From the NCBI GenBank assembly GCA_036927565.1, contig JAYESD010000001.1, forward strand, positions 141,535,415 through 141,599,414: a DNA stretch of 64,000 bases. Direction: 5' to 3'. Made by a program: the position numbers and the translations under genes. The notes under the pieces were generated by a model. That model was not told where the DNA came from. It saw nothing but the letters and a program-made list of their open reading frames with translations, and did not search any database. Below, in pieces: positions 1-9,368 of this stretch; position 1 is the stretch's first letter, and each line of letters starts with the position of its first letter. The DNA is from Tuctoria greenei (Eukaryota > Streptophyta > Magnoliopsida > Poales > Poaceae).

Positions 1-26
1 GCTTGAAGACTGTCCAGGAGTAAATC

Positions 27-600
27 CTAGTTCCTCACTTTGACGATGATGTCATCCATGTAGACTTCCACCAGGTCCCTAATCAGCTTCCCAAAGGTTT
101 TGTGCATGGCTTGCACAAAAGTTGAGGCATCATTTTTAAGACCAAAAGGCATAGCTGTGTAACAATACAACCCTTCTACAATGATGAAGGCAGTATGCTC
201 TTCATCTTTCTTAGACATTGGAATTTGATGATACCCAGAATAAGCGTCTAAGAAACATAGTAATTCACACCCAAGGGTAGAATCCACTATTTGATCTATT
301 CTAGGTAGTGGAAATGGGTCTTTTGGGCATGCCTTATTCAATGTAGTGTAGTCGATGCACATCCAAAGCTTCCCGCCGGCCTTTGGTACAACAACTTGGT
401 TTTTCCAGCCACCGTGGATGGTGAACCTCCTGGATGAATCCAGCATCGAGCAGCTTTCTGACTTCTTATTTGATGAAGTTTTGCCGCTCAACAGATTGCT
501 TCTGGGGCTTCTGTTGTATGGGTCGTGCATTAGGATGGATCTTCGGACGGTGCTCGATCATCTCCCTGCGGATCCAAGGCATTTGTGACGTTGCCATGCA
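27..600 (-). pseudogene. pol: Gypsy1 reverse transcriptase (partial)
   Basis: This is the N-terminal half of a Ty3/gypsy reverse transcriptase, which copies element RNA into DNA in the cytoplasmic particle. Read on the minus strand I see the DYTxLNKACPKDPFPLPRID fingers motif, FLDAYSGYHQI (first catalytic Asp) and YMDDI (the catalytic pair) near base 50. Upstream of about 530 the recognisable protein changes frame and meets stops, so the polyprotein is broken. The thumb, RNase H and integrase would lie left of base 1. It keeps the fingers and first-Asp motifs that Gypsy2 has lost, so it shows what Gypsy2 is missing. Confidence 0.85.
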
Positions 601-844
601 AACACGTCGACATTCGCCTAGAGGAAAGTGACGAGCACGAGTTCGTATTTGTCGGTCAGACCTCCCGATATTTGGGTGGTCTGAGTAGCATTAGAACCAA
701 TTTGGATGACTTTGAAGGGAACGTCGGTGTCGGCGCTTGGTTGCACACGAGGTGCAGAAGATGATCCGCGCTGACACGAGCTCGAGGGTTGTTGAGCAGC
801 TTGCTCCTTGCTGGACCCTTCTTCTTGTGTTGTGGCAAGCGCAT

Positions 845-1193
845 GAAGTTCTTTCAGCGCAGTGACCCCATCAGTGCGGTCCCCTCAGATCTGGAGGACG
901 CTTGAAGGAGTCGGCATCTTCACATGAGGTAGCTGTAGTGGACCACTGCTATAAACCTATACAGAGCTGGCCTGCCTAGGATCACATTAAAAGGTAAGTT
1001 GATGTGAGCCACATCAAACACTAGCTTCTCAGACTGGTAGTTGTCTCGTGTCCCGAAGGTCGCAGGTAAAGTAACCAATCAAAGAGGTGTGATAGCTCCC
1101 GGACCTACTCCAGATAAGGGTCGTGAGGGCCTTAGGTCCAAGACGTTGAGTTGGAGCTTCACAAAAGCTATGAAGTTGAGGAGGTTGAGCGTC
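845..1193 (-). pseudogene. pol: Gypsy1 protease, C-terminal part
   Basis: The minus-strand translation carries the conserved block EKLVFDVAxINLPFNxILGRPALY and a following KMPTP segment, as in Gypsy2 at 44600-44730. This is the C-terminal half of the retropepsin-like aspartic protease that processes the Gag-Pol polyprotein. The catalytic VDG motif lies on the far side of the Copia insertion, near 23940, so the insertion falls a few bases after the active-site codon. Reading frames are not continuous across the region, which agrees with a decayed copy. Confidence 0.75.
1189..1193. repeat. Target site duplication GCGTC (left)
   Basis: GCGTC immediately precedes the TGAAAGC start of LTR1 and is repeated at 23932-23936 directly after the ACA end of LTR3. 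Five-base duplications are the usual footprint of a Copia integrase. The match shows that the whole 22.7-kb tandem occupies a single insertion site. Confidence 0.9.
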
Positions 1194-1547
1194 TGAAAGC
1201 ATCTAGGCCCCCATGAGGTATGGTTTCGGTGATTAATGACAACCATTGGATTTTACTAATGAATTTGTGGATGCAAGGTCTCCCATATCACTCAATCAAA
1301 TGACATCTATATGAATATGAATATCAATTACTGATCATTGGAGACCCCTAAACAATCATTTTATGAGATCAATCAATATTATGAAGATTAGAAGTAAAAG
1401 CTCATATGTCAAAGTCATTCAACCATAATTGACAACATTCAATGCTTGACAATCATCAGAAGAACATTTACAACAAGTGTCTAAGAGGTCAATCGAGCGA
1501 ATTCCAAAAGAATCACTTAGAACAACTCGAAGCAAACAAAATCAACT

Positions 1548-1921
1548 CACCGGATCAACTGATGTTTCCAGAGAACAACACATCGGTCGAGTTGATTCAG
1601 CAGAAGAAGAAGACCTCATAACAAAGTACTCACCGGATCATCCGATGTTAAGGGCAATGTTACATCGGTCCATCAGTACAGTATGCAATATCCTTGGACC
1701 AAGTGTGGCACCGGATCATCCGATGTACAATCTTAAACACATCGGTCAATCACTCTAGTAAGCATCAATGTTGAACCAATTCTGGAGGAAGTGCCACCAG
1801 ATCATCCGATGAGAATATAAGTGCAACATCGGTCTAACAACGGTCATATCTGACACAATGACATCAGCTAATTTGGATTGGACCGATGATAACTGAAGGG
1901 GAGACATCGGATCATCCGGTG
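1548..1921 (+). promoter_or_regulatory. Array of five 17-bp dyads in LTR1 U3
   Basis: Copies of a near-palindrome with consensus CAYCGGATCATCCGATG start at 1548, 1631, 1709, 1795 and 1905, roughly 80-110 bp apart. All lie upstream of the TATA box. Half-sites reading CATCGGTC lie between them. The arms are inverted repeats around one central base, as expected for a dimeric protein site. They are also rich in CpG. Palindromic repeats in Sirevirus LTRs have been reported; the function here is inference. Confidence 0.7.
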
Positions 1922-1977
1922 TTCGCGGAGCAGTGATGTCAGCCTACTTTTCCAACGGCTATTTCGTGGAGGCTGGC

Positions 1978-1985
1978 TATTTATA
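1978..1985 (+). promoter_or_regulatory. LTR1 TATA box
   Basis: TATTTATA followed by a C-run lies about 56 bp after the last dyad and is preserved in LTR3 (23290-23297). It is the best candidate for the core promoter that makes full-length element RNA. Confidence 0.6.
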
Positions 1986-2621
1986 CCCCTTCAACTTGTA
2001 AAATCGACAAGTCTTGATCACCAGACATACTCTACACATCCTCAAGCATTCAAGACATTGAGCCATAACTTTTACATCTTTTAGACCACTTACACACCAA
2101 GAGATAGGCTAGAACTAGCTAGAGAGAGAGCTTTTGTGCCTCCATTCTTGGTGAGTGGAATCTCTAGTGTAGTGAGAGCTGTAAGGGAGTGTCCCTTGGT
2201 GTTTGTAACTGAGAGAGACTTCTGGAGCTTGCCAAGACAGTTGTGGAAGCCCGAAGGATCAAAGTTGTACAAGGCTTGAGCTCCACCTTGCCGAGGTTGG
2301 CAAACGGAGAAGAATAGTGAAGATCCCTAGTCTCGGTGACTTGGGTGTGGCTATACCCTCCGGTGGGTGCCACAACGTGGATGTAGGATGATTTTGACGA
2401 TCTTGCCGAACCACGGGATAAATCCTCGTGTCTCCTCGGGAGTTTGCATTCTCTTCCTCTACCTTACACTTATGCAATTTATATACCGCAAAGTTGCTAT
2501 TTACTTGAATGCATAGGTTGTTTCCGTAGGGAATTGGGCTTTTAGCAATTAAGTTTTATTGCCTTAATTTTGGAAAAGAAGCCCAATTCACCCCCCCTCT
2601 TGGGCATTCGATCCTTACAAT

Positions 2622-2639
2622 TGGTATCAGAGCAAGGTT
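2622..2639 (+). other. Primer binding site 1 (initiator tRNA-Met)
   Basis: TGGTATCAGAGCAAGGTT begins two bases after the end of LTR1. Its first 12 bases are the standard plant retrotransposon complement to the 3' end of initiator tRNA-Met, the primer for minus-strand synthesis. Confidence 0.92.
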
Positions 2640-2679
2640 GCTCATAGGATCATTCTAGCTTCACCGCTAGAGAGCTAAA

Positions 2680-4801
2680 ATGGCCAAGGTTGGGGGTTCG
2701 GTTCCTATCTTCGAGGGCAAGAACTTTGCCTATTGGAAAGCACGCATGCGCGCTTATATATAGGCTATTGCTCCTGAAGTATGGGAAGCGACCCACGCGG
2801 GGTTTGGTGAGCACAATTATGTTGGTGATCAAATTAAATGGGATGCTAAAGCTAGGAATGCTATTTATGAATGCATTAGTCAAGATGTGTTTGCTAGGAT
2901 TGCTAGCAAGGAAAAGGCATGTGAAATTTGGGCTTGCTTGATAGAAATACATGAGAATTCATCTCGTGTCAAAGACCTAAAATATCACATGCTTAAAGCC
3001 AAATATGATGAATTTAAGATGCTATCTCATGAAAATGTCAATGAGATGTTCTCTCGCTTGAATGTACTTATTGAAAAATTAATGCTCTTGACATTGCTTC
3101 TCTTGGCAAGGGACTCATCAACCGCAAGATCCTCATGCTCCTTCCCAAGCCAAAGTACAACATCATCAACTCCATGCTTCAAAAAGAGTCTCTTGACCAC
3201 ATTGAAGTTTCGGAACTCATTGGAGAAATTCACGCTCATGAGATGAGTGTACTTGGGATGATGGAGCAATCATCTTCAAAAACAATTGCTCTAAAGGCCT
3301 CCACCAAGAAAACAAACCACAAGAAGAAGAAGGTGGTTGAGCCTAGCTCAAGTGAAGAAGAGCAAGCATCAAGTGAAGATGACGATGTTGAGCTTGCATT
3401 GATGATGAGAAAGTTCTCACGCTTGAACTCCAAGATTACTAAGAAGGGATACACATTTGATCCCAATAAGAAAGAGTTTTTACCAAGGAGAGATGATCAC
3501 AAGACTTGCTACAATTGTGGTGACCAAGGCCACATCTCCTATGATTGTCCAAAACTGGACAAAAGAAAAGAGAACCACAAGAGCAAGCATCGCAAGCTTG
3601 AAGATAGTGAAGATGATGAAGAAGAGGCCAAACCCAAGCCAAGGTCCTTTGGGAAGAGGAAAAATGACAAGGGCAAGAAGGAAAAACTCTTCCCAAAGAA
3701 GAGAAATGGCCCACAAAATGTGTTCATGTGTGAGGCAAATGAATGGGTCACCGACGAAGAAACAAGTGATGAAGAGAGTGAAGCGGAAGAAGAAAGTTTG
3801 GCCGGCCTTGCAATTGCCAACAATGATGACTCACCTCTTCATCCACCACTCATGTGCCTCATGGCTAAAGGTAACACCATGGTATGTGATGACTCTAGCG
3901 ATGATGAGCTTTCCCCCGATGATTTAACTTCATTAATAATGAATATCATACTATCATTAAGAGGGAAAAGAGTAAGGTTAAGGCTCTTGAAGAAACTCGT
4001 GCTAAGGTTGAGATTTGCTTGACAAGTATGAAAGCATACTTAAAGATCATGACACGCTCAAATCCCATGTCAAGCAAATTGAGGAGGATAAGGCTAAAAT
4101 CAAGCTAGATCATCATGAGCTTAACTTAGCACACCAAACACTCTTGGGAGAGCACAACAAGTTAATACAAGAACATCAAACACTTAACCTTGCTAATGAA
4201 GTGCTTGATCAAGAGTTGAAAAATATAAAGAAACAAACTCTTAATGATAAGATATCCATTACTTCTCATGCCACTAATGCTTTGCACAAGTCTTTGCCTT
4301 TGAAAGAAAATGCTAGGGAGAAGGACTTGTTGGAAGAAATTGAGAGTCTCCGCACTAGTGTGGCTAGACTTTCAAAAGGGGAAGTCAAACACAAGGAAAT
4401 CCTCTTCCAACAAGCAAAGGCCTTCAACAAGAGAGGACTTGGATCCTTCCCGGTGCCTAACAAAGGAAAGGTGCCCTCACCAGAGCTTAGAACAAGCTTC
4501 ATCAAGGAAGTTGGTTCTTATTGCCAACATTGTGAGGTCACCGGTCACCACACAAGGGAGTGTACTCTTCCTAACCGACCTTCTCCAAAATTGCCTACTA
4601 ACTACAAATCTACTTTCAATGATCATTATTATCTCTTGAGTAAAGTAGATGGCAAGTTGAAGGCAATGTTCATTGTCAAAGACATGAAGAGCATGAAGGG
4701 GAAGCTCCCAAGCAACTTTGGGTCCCAAAAACACTTGTATCACACATACAAGGACCCAAGTTGGCTTGGGTGCCTAAAGTCAAAAATTGAATTCATGTGT
4801 G
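2680..4801 (+). pseudogene. gag: Tandem element 1 gag (broken)
   Basis: This is the structural protein of the particle. The ATG at 2680 opens a protein starting MAKVGG. It has an aromatic FAYWKARM segment and a UBN2-like capsid region (to about 3100), a Lys/Glu-rich linker, and a CX2CX4HX4C zinc knuckle at 3507-3548. A long predicted coiled coil (about 4015-4440) and a second knuckle (4522-4563) follow. Lesions are an in-frame TAG at 2761, a frameshift near 3080 (two bases fewer than copy 2), and a deletion near 4013 that shifts frame. A further one-base loss lies near 4710. The two knuckles and the coiled coil fit Sirevirus Gag. The gag and pol frames differ at the end, as they also do in copy 2. 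Confidence 0.85.
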
Positions 4802-4804
4802 TAG
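4802..4804 (+). other. UAG at gag/pol boundary, copy 1
   Basis: This TAG is in the pol frame, 13 codons before the catalytic Asp (4841-4843) of the protease, and is followed by G. The same codon at the same distance occurs in copy 2, Copia3 and Copia4, so it is unlikely to be a random mutation. It could be a readthrough stop or part of a 3' splice site (TGTAG followed by GTG). Confidence 0.6.
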
Positions 4805-7800
4805 GTGAACTACAAAGCCGGAGGAAAGAATTGGGTACTCGATAGCGGGTGCACTCAACATATGACCGATAATGATGGTATGTTCACCACCATAGAAAAC
4901 CCCGACAATCATGAACAAGTCACCTTTGGTGATAACTCTAAGGGTAAGGTAATTGCGTTAGGTAAGATTGCTATTTCAAATGACTTATCTATTTCTAATG
5001 TATTGTACGTTAAGTCACTTAGTTTTAATTTACTTTCTATTGCACAATTATGTGATCTTAGACTAACGTGCACTTTTAGCAAAAATGATGTTGTTGTGAG
5101 TAGTGAAACAAGCCAAGAACTAGTCTTCAAAGGATTTAGGCATGGACATCTCTACCTTGTAGACTTCTCCAACAAGAATGCTAGCTTGACCACTTGCCTT
5201 TTCACTAAGACAAGTTTGGGTTGGCTATGGCACCGACGCATAGCGCACATAGGGATGAGCAAGCTAAAGAATTCATTCAAGCTTGGGATGGTGACCGGCG
5301 TAAGGGATGTCACATTTGAGAAGAACAAGCTTTGTAGCGCTTGTCAAGCCGGGAAGCAAGTTGCATCACACCACCCAATGAAGACAATGGTGTTAACCTC
5401 CAAGCCACTTGAGCTACTTCACATGGACCTCTTCGGACCATCCACATATCAAAGCCTTGGCGGTACCATCTATTGTCTTGTTATAGTTGATGACTACTCT
5501 CGCTATGCTTGAACTTTATTTCTAGGTGACAAGATTGAAACTCCGGAAGTGTTCAAGACCTTCACCAACCGCGCTCAACGGGAATTTCAACTTCCCATCA
5601 TCAAGGTCCGGAGTGACAACGGCACCGAATTCAAGAACTACAACATTGGGGAGTGGTGTGACCGTGAAGGCGTGAAACATGAGTTTTCGGCCACATACAC
5701 TCCTCAACAAAATGGTGTTGTTGAAAGGAAGAACAAGACTCTCATCACTCTTGCGCGAGCAATGCTTGATGACTATGGCACGTTGGAGAAGTTTTGGGCC
5801 GAAGCAATCAACACGGCGTGCCATGCCGCAAATAGGGTCTACCTACATCGACTACTTCAAAAGACCCCGTACGAACTTCTCATTGGGAGAAAGCCCAACA
5901 TCTCCTACTTTCGAGTCTTTGGGTGCAAGTGCTACATCTACCGTAAGAAAAGGCTCGGTAAGTTTGAAAGAAGATGTGATGTTGGTATATTTCTTGGTTA
6001 TGCATCAAACTCAAAAGCATATCGAGTATTCAACCAAACCTCCGGTTTAGTTGAGGAAAGTTGTGATGTTGAGTTTGATTAAAATAATGGCTCCCAAGAG
6101 GAGAGTTTTGGTCATGATGAAATAGATGATGAGCCTCTACGAGATGCTATGAAGAACATGAACATTGGAGACATCAAGCCTAAAGTTGAGGAGAGCCATG
6201 ATCAAGGGGGAGCTTCATGTTCCAACATCAACACCTCCTTGGCGCCTCAAGTTGACAAAGAAGAGAAGGATGATCCGTTGCCAACTCAAGACTCACAAGC
6301 TACACAACATCAAGAAGAAGAAGAATTCCATGATCAAGTCCAACCACAAGATGAGCAACACGCATCACCACCGCCAAGTGCTTCAAAACCACTTATGAGG
6401 CATGGACGCATCTCCAAGGCACATCCGATGGACCAATTTATCAGAAGTCTATCAAGGGGAGTAAGTACACATTCTCTCCATTTCTCTTCGTTTTGTGAGA
6501 ACTACTCGTTTGTTTCATGTGTAGAACCCACTCACATTGAGGAAGCACTCCAAGACCCAAATTGGGTGATGGCCATGCAAGAAGAACTTAACAACTTCAT
6601 CCGCAATGAAGTTTGGGTGTTGGAGGAGCGACCCAAGGACAAGAACGTCATCGAAACAAAGTGGTTGTACCGCAACAAACAAGACGAGAATGGTGTTGTG
6701 GTCCGCAACAAGGCAAGACTTCTGGCCAAAGGGTTCTCGCAAGTTGAAGGACTAGACTTTGGGGAGACAGTTGCCCCGGTCGCCCGGCTAGAAGCCATCC
6801 GTATACTTCTTGCCTTTGCATCACATCATAATATTAGACTTTATCAAATGGATGTGAAAAGTGCCTTTCTTAATGTTTACATTAACGAGCTTGTTTATGT
6901 TGAACAACCTCCCGGGTTTGAAGATCCGAGGAATCCTAATCATGTGTATAGGTTGCACAAGGCGCTCTACGGGCTCAAGCAAGCACCTAGGGCATGGTAT
7001 GAACGACTACGGGATTTCTTGATCATGCAAGGATTCAAGATCGGGAGGGTGGACACCACACTCTTCACCAAAGACATCAACGGAGAATTATTTATTTGCC
7101 AAATTTATGTTGATGATATTATTTTTGGTTCAACTAACGAAGCTCTTAGCCATGAGTTTGGAAAAATGATGTCTAGGGAATTCGAGATGTCGATGATTGA
7201 GAGCTCAACTTCTTTCTTGGTTTTCAAATCAAGCAACTTCAAGAGGGGACCTTCGTCTATCAAGATAAGTACACCAAGGACCTCTTGAAGAAATTTGAGA
7301 TGGGAGATTGTAGCTCAAGAAGCACTCCAATGGCAACAAATTGTCATCTCGACGCGTATAAGGACGGTAATCCTATTGATCAATCTAACTACCGTTCTAT
7401 GATTGGTTCATTACTTTACCTTATCGCATCTAGGCCCGATATCATGTTTAGTGTATGCTTGTGTGCTCGCTTTCAAGCGGCACCTAAAGAATCGCATCGG
7501 AAGGCGGTCTTTAGGATACTTCGGTATCTTAAGCATACCCCTAGTGTGGGCTTGTGGCACCCTAAAGGTGCAAAATTCCATCTCTTGGGATAATCGGATT
7601 CGGATTTTGCCGGATGCCGCGTGGATCACAAGAGTACCTCCGGTGGGTGCCACTTGCTTGGGCATTCCCTAGTTTCTTGGTCTAGCAAGAAGCAAAATTC
7701 TGTCACCTTGTCCACGGCGGAAGCGGAATATATTGCAGCCGGAGCATGTTGTGCCCAAATTCTTTATATGAAGCAAACCCTTTTGGACTTTGGTATTAAA

Positions 7801-8058
7801 CTTGGTTGTGTGCCTCTCCTTTGTGACAATAAAAGTGCGGTTAATATAGCTAAAAACCCCGTTCAACACTCCCACACTAAGCACATTGATATTCGCCATC
7901 ATTTCTTGAGGGACCATGAAGCTAAAGGAGACATCTACTTGCGAGGTGTTAGGTCCGAAGAACAATTGGCGGATATCTTCACTAAACCACTTGATGAGAA
8001 AACTTTTTCTAGACTAAGAAGTGAGTTAAATGTGCTAGATGCATCAAACGTCATGTAA
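4805..8058 (+). pseudogene. pol: Tandem element 1 pol (PR-IN-RT-RH, broken)
   Basis: This is a Copia-order polyprotein. The protease has its DSGC motif at 4841. A GAG-pre-integrase zinc region follows (HRRIAHIG, CSACQAGK). The integrase core has D at 5426, D at 5615 (RSDNGTEF) and E at 5723 (VVERKN). RT runs from about 6530 with QMDVKSAFLN and YVDD at 7106-7117. The Copia RNase H block covers about 7560-8000, and the protein ends ASNVM-stop at 8058. It is damaged by TGA at 5510 (a Trp codon in copy 2), TAA at 6080 (Glu in copy 2), a one-base loss near 7200 just after YVDD, and TAA at 7591 (Tyr in copy 2). It cannot make a full polyprotein. All catalytic signature motifs are still visible. Confidence 0.9.
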
Positions 8059-8675
8059 GCTGCCATGATCATGTAAGAATGCATCTCATATAGGTCTTGT
8101 CTAACTTTTAAAGGATAGGGGTGAGCAAGGGTTAGCTTGGGATGGAGGTTCTTTTGGGTTTCCCCAAGGCTTGGAAAGTGGCTCTCCCTGAAGAAGCCTT
8201 TGAAAGGTTCAAATTTGGCAAAATAGATTTACTTTATGTCTTGCATGATGCCTGCCATATAGACTTGCACTCATATTTAAATATCGTGCATTATAAATTG
8301 TTTGGCATTGCATACGGTAGATTGTCACAATGGGGAACCCACCTCATGAGAAAAAGACTTGTTTGAAATGCAATATCTCAACTCATATGATGTGGGAAGA
8401 ACAAAATGTTAGGTGCGTTAATGCCTAAAGGAACGTGCTTTAAAGAGATAGAAGTCTTCATCCTCTAGCTCACAAAGCATGGGCCTTACATTTTATTTGG
8501 ATATTTTCCTCCCTTTTTCTTCGGTGTTCTATTTGCTTTAAGGCCTAGCCAAGTTATTGGCATATTAGCATTTTTCGAGGGGTAAGGGGTTGCCCAAAAA
8601 GTCCTAAGACATATGTTTTCTCATTGTTTGTTTGTTTGGTCAAAGGACATATATGGGATGTTGCTGTTTTGTAGT
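8059..8675 (+). other. pol-env spacer, copy 1
   Basis: I see no coding signal in this AT-leaning stretch. It is well conserved in copy 2 (18711-19327). A 74-codon ORF at 8142-8366 is interrupted in copy 2 and has no recognisable composition, so I treat it as chance. Confidence 0.7.
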
Positions 8676-8985
8676 CATCGGATTATCCGATGCATAGGCC
8701 AGAAGCTCATCGGATCAGTTGGTGTTCAACAGCCAAGAGCCAGTTCAGTCAGTATCTCAAATCAACCGATAAGTTAATTCTGAAAAACATCGGTCCATCT
8801 GATGTTCACATTTCTGGAACTGTGCTGAAATCCACCGATGCTATTCCCTTCAACACCGGTCCATCCGGTATCAACGGTACCTTTTTGAATGTCCTTAATG
8901 TGCCATTCGACCGATGCTCCTATCTTTTAACGTCGGTTCATCCGGTGTTAAATTTCCAGCTAGGGTTTGGGACCCACTATTTAAA
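8676..8985 (+). promoter_or_regulatory. Dyad array plus TATA-like box before env-like ORF, copy 1
   Basis: Five 17-bp dyads of the same type as in the LTR start at 8676 (a perfect CATCGGAT-T-ATCCGATG), 8708, 8788, 8854 and 8931. TAGGGTTT and TATTTAAA (8978-8985) follow, 30 bp after the last dyad. The arrangement copies the logic of the LTR U3 (dyads, then TATA) although the sequence between the motifs differs. The position just upstream of a pyrimidine-rich leader and the env-like ATG suggests an internal promoter. That role is inference. Confidence 0.5.
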
Positions 8986-9368
8986 CGTCCCCTCGCCTCC
9001 CTCCTTTCTCTCTCCCCGATCCCGACGCTCGATCACCTTCCGCCGCTGCCGCTCCTCTCACCCTGCGCCACCGCCACCTCCGGCCGCCGCCGCCGCACCA
9101 CAGCAGTCGTGCCGCTGCCGCCGCTTCTTCTACCGCCGCCGCCACTCTACTCCACCGCAGCCGCCGCCGCCGCTTACTCCAGCGCCGCCGCCGCCCCTCT
9201 CCACCACCGCAGCCGCTCCCCCCAGCAGCCACACCACCGCCACCCTCTGCGTCGTCGTACCTCCAACGGTCGCCTTCTCTTTGATGCCAGGGTTTCCGGC
9301 CGCGTCGATCGTCGTGTCACCATTTTGTGCGCCTGACATCGTCGACTTCGTTCACGCGCCTCATCACA
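8986..9368 (+). other. GC-rich leader of env-like gene, copy 1
   Basis: A CT-rich start (CCTCGCCTCCCTCC...) passes into a long run of CCG/GCC-type triplets and reaches the env-like ATG at 9369. The composition is very unlike the AT-rich gag-pol region and resembles the 5' UTR of a grass gene. Pro-rich ORFs on both strands here are produced by the triplet bias and are not called as genes. Confidence 0.55.

Larger units (their letters stand above)
1..1193 (-). mobile_element. Gypsy1, Tat-like Ty3/gypsy element, left segment
   Basis: This is the pol-proximal part of a minus-strand Ty3/gypsy element. Read on the minus strand it runs from the C-terminal half of the protease (about 1188 to 845) into reverse transcriptase (about 600 to 27) and leaves the window at base 1. 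It is cut at 1193 by the tandem Copia insertion and resumes at 23937 in the same orientation, with the 5-bp sequence GCGTC on both sides. The protein matches the protease and RT of Gypsy2 closely, so both belong to the same or a sister family. In-frame stops and frameshifts make it a dead copy. The Tat assignment rests on the DGG protease and on family resemblance to Gypsy2. Confidence 0.88.
1194..2619 (+). repeat. LTR1 (5' LTR of tandem, 1426 bp)
   Basis: It starts TGAAAGC and ends CCTTACA, so it has the canonical TG...CA ends. It is repeated at 11873-13293 and 22523-23931. The U3 part carries five 17-bp dyads and a TATA box at 1978. Short ORFs inside it (for example a 93-codon one at 1477-1758) recur only because the LTR recurs. 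LTR1 and LTR3 share many bases against LTR2 in the first 850 bp. LTR1 also has private changes in its last third. Confidence 0.93.

Noticed and set aside
1477..1758. 93-codon ORF repeated exactly at 22789-23070
   Set aside because: It lies in the LTR U3, is repeated because the LTR is, and is altered in LTR2. It spans the dyad repeats and has no protein-like composition.
1548..1921. CRISPR-like array of spaced repeats
   Set aside because: The repeats are 17 bp, degenerate and palindromic, the intervening sequence is itself part of a conserved LTR, and the genome is that of a plant.
2622..2639. Possible tRNA-related sequence
   Set aside because: TGGTATCAGAGC recurs after every Copia-type LTR and after the E0 LTR. 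It is a primer binding site, not a tRNA gene; no cloverleaf is present.
8914..9340. Pro/Ala/Arg-rich ORFs on both strands
   Set aside because: They come from CCG/GCC triplet bias in the GC-rich leader, occur in several frames at once, and do not keep their stops between the two copies.
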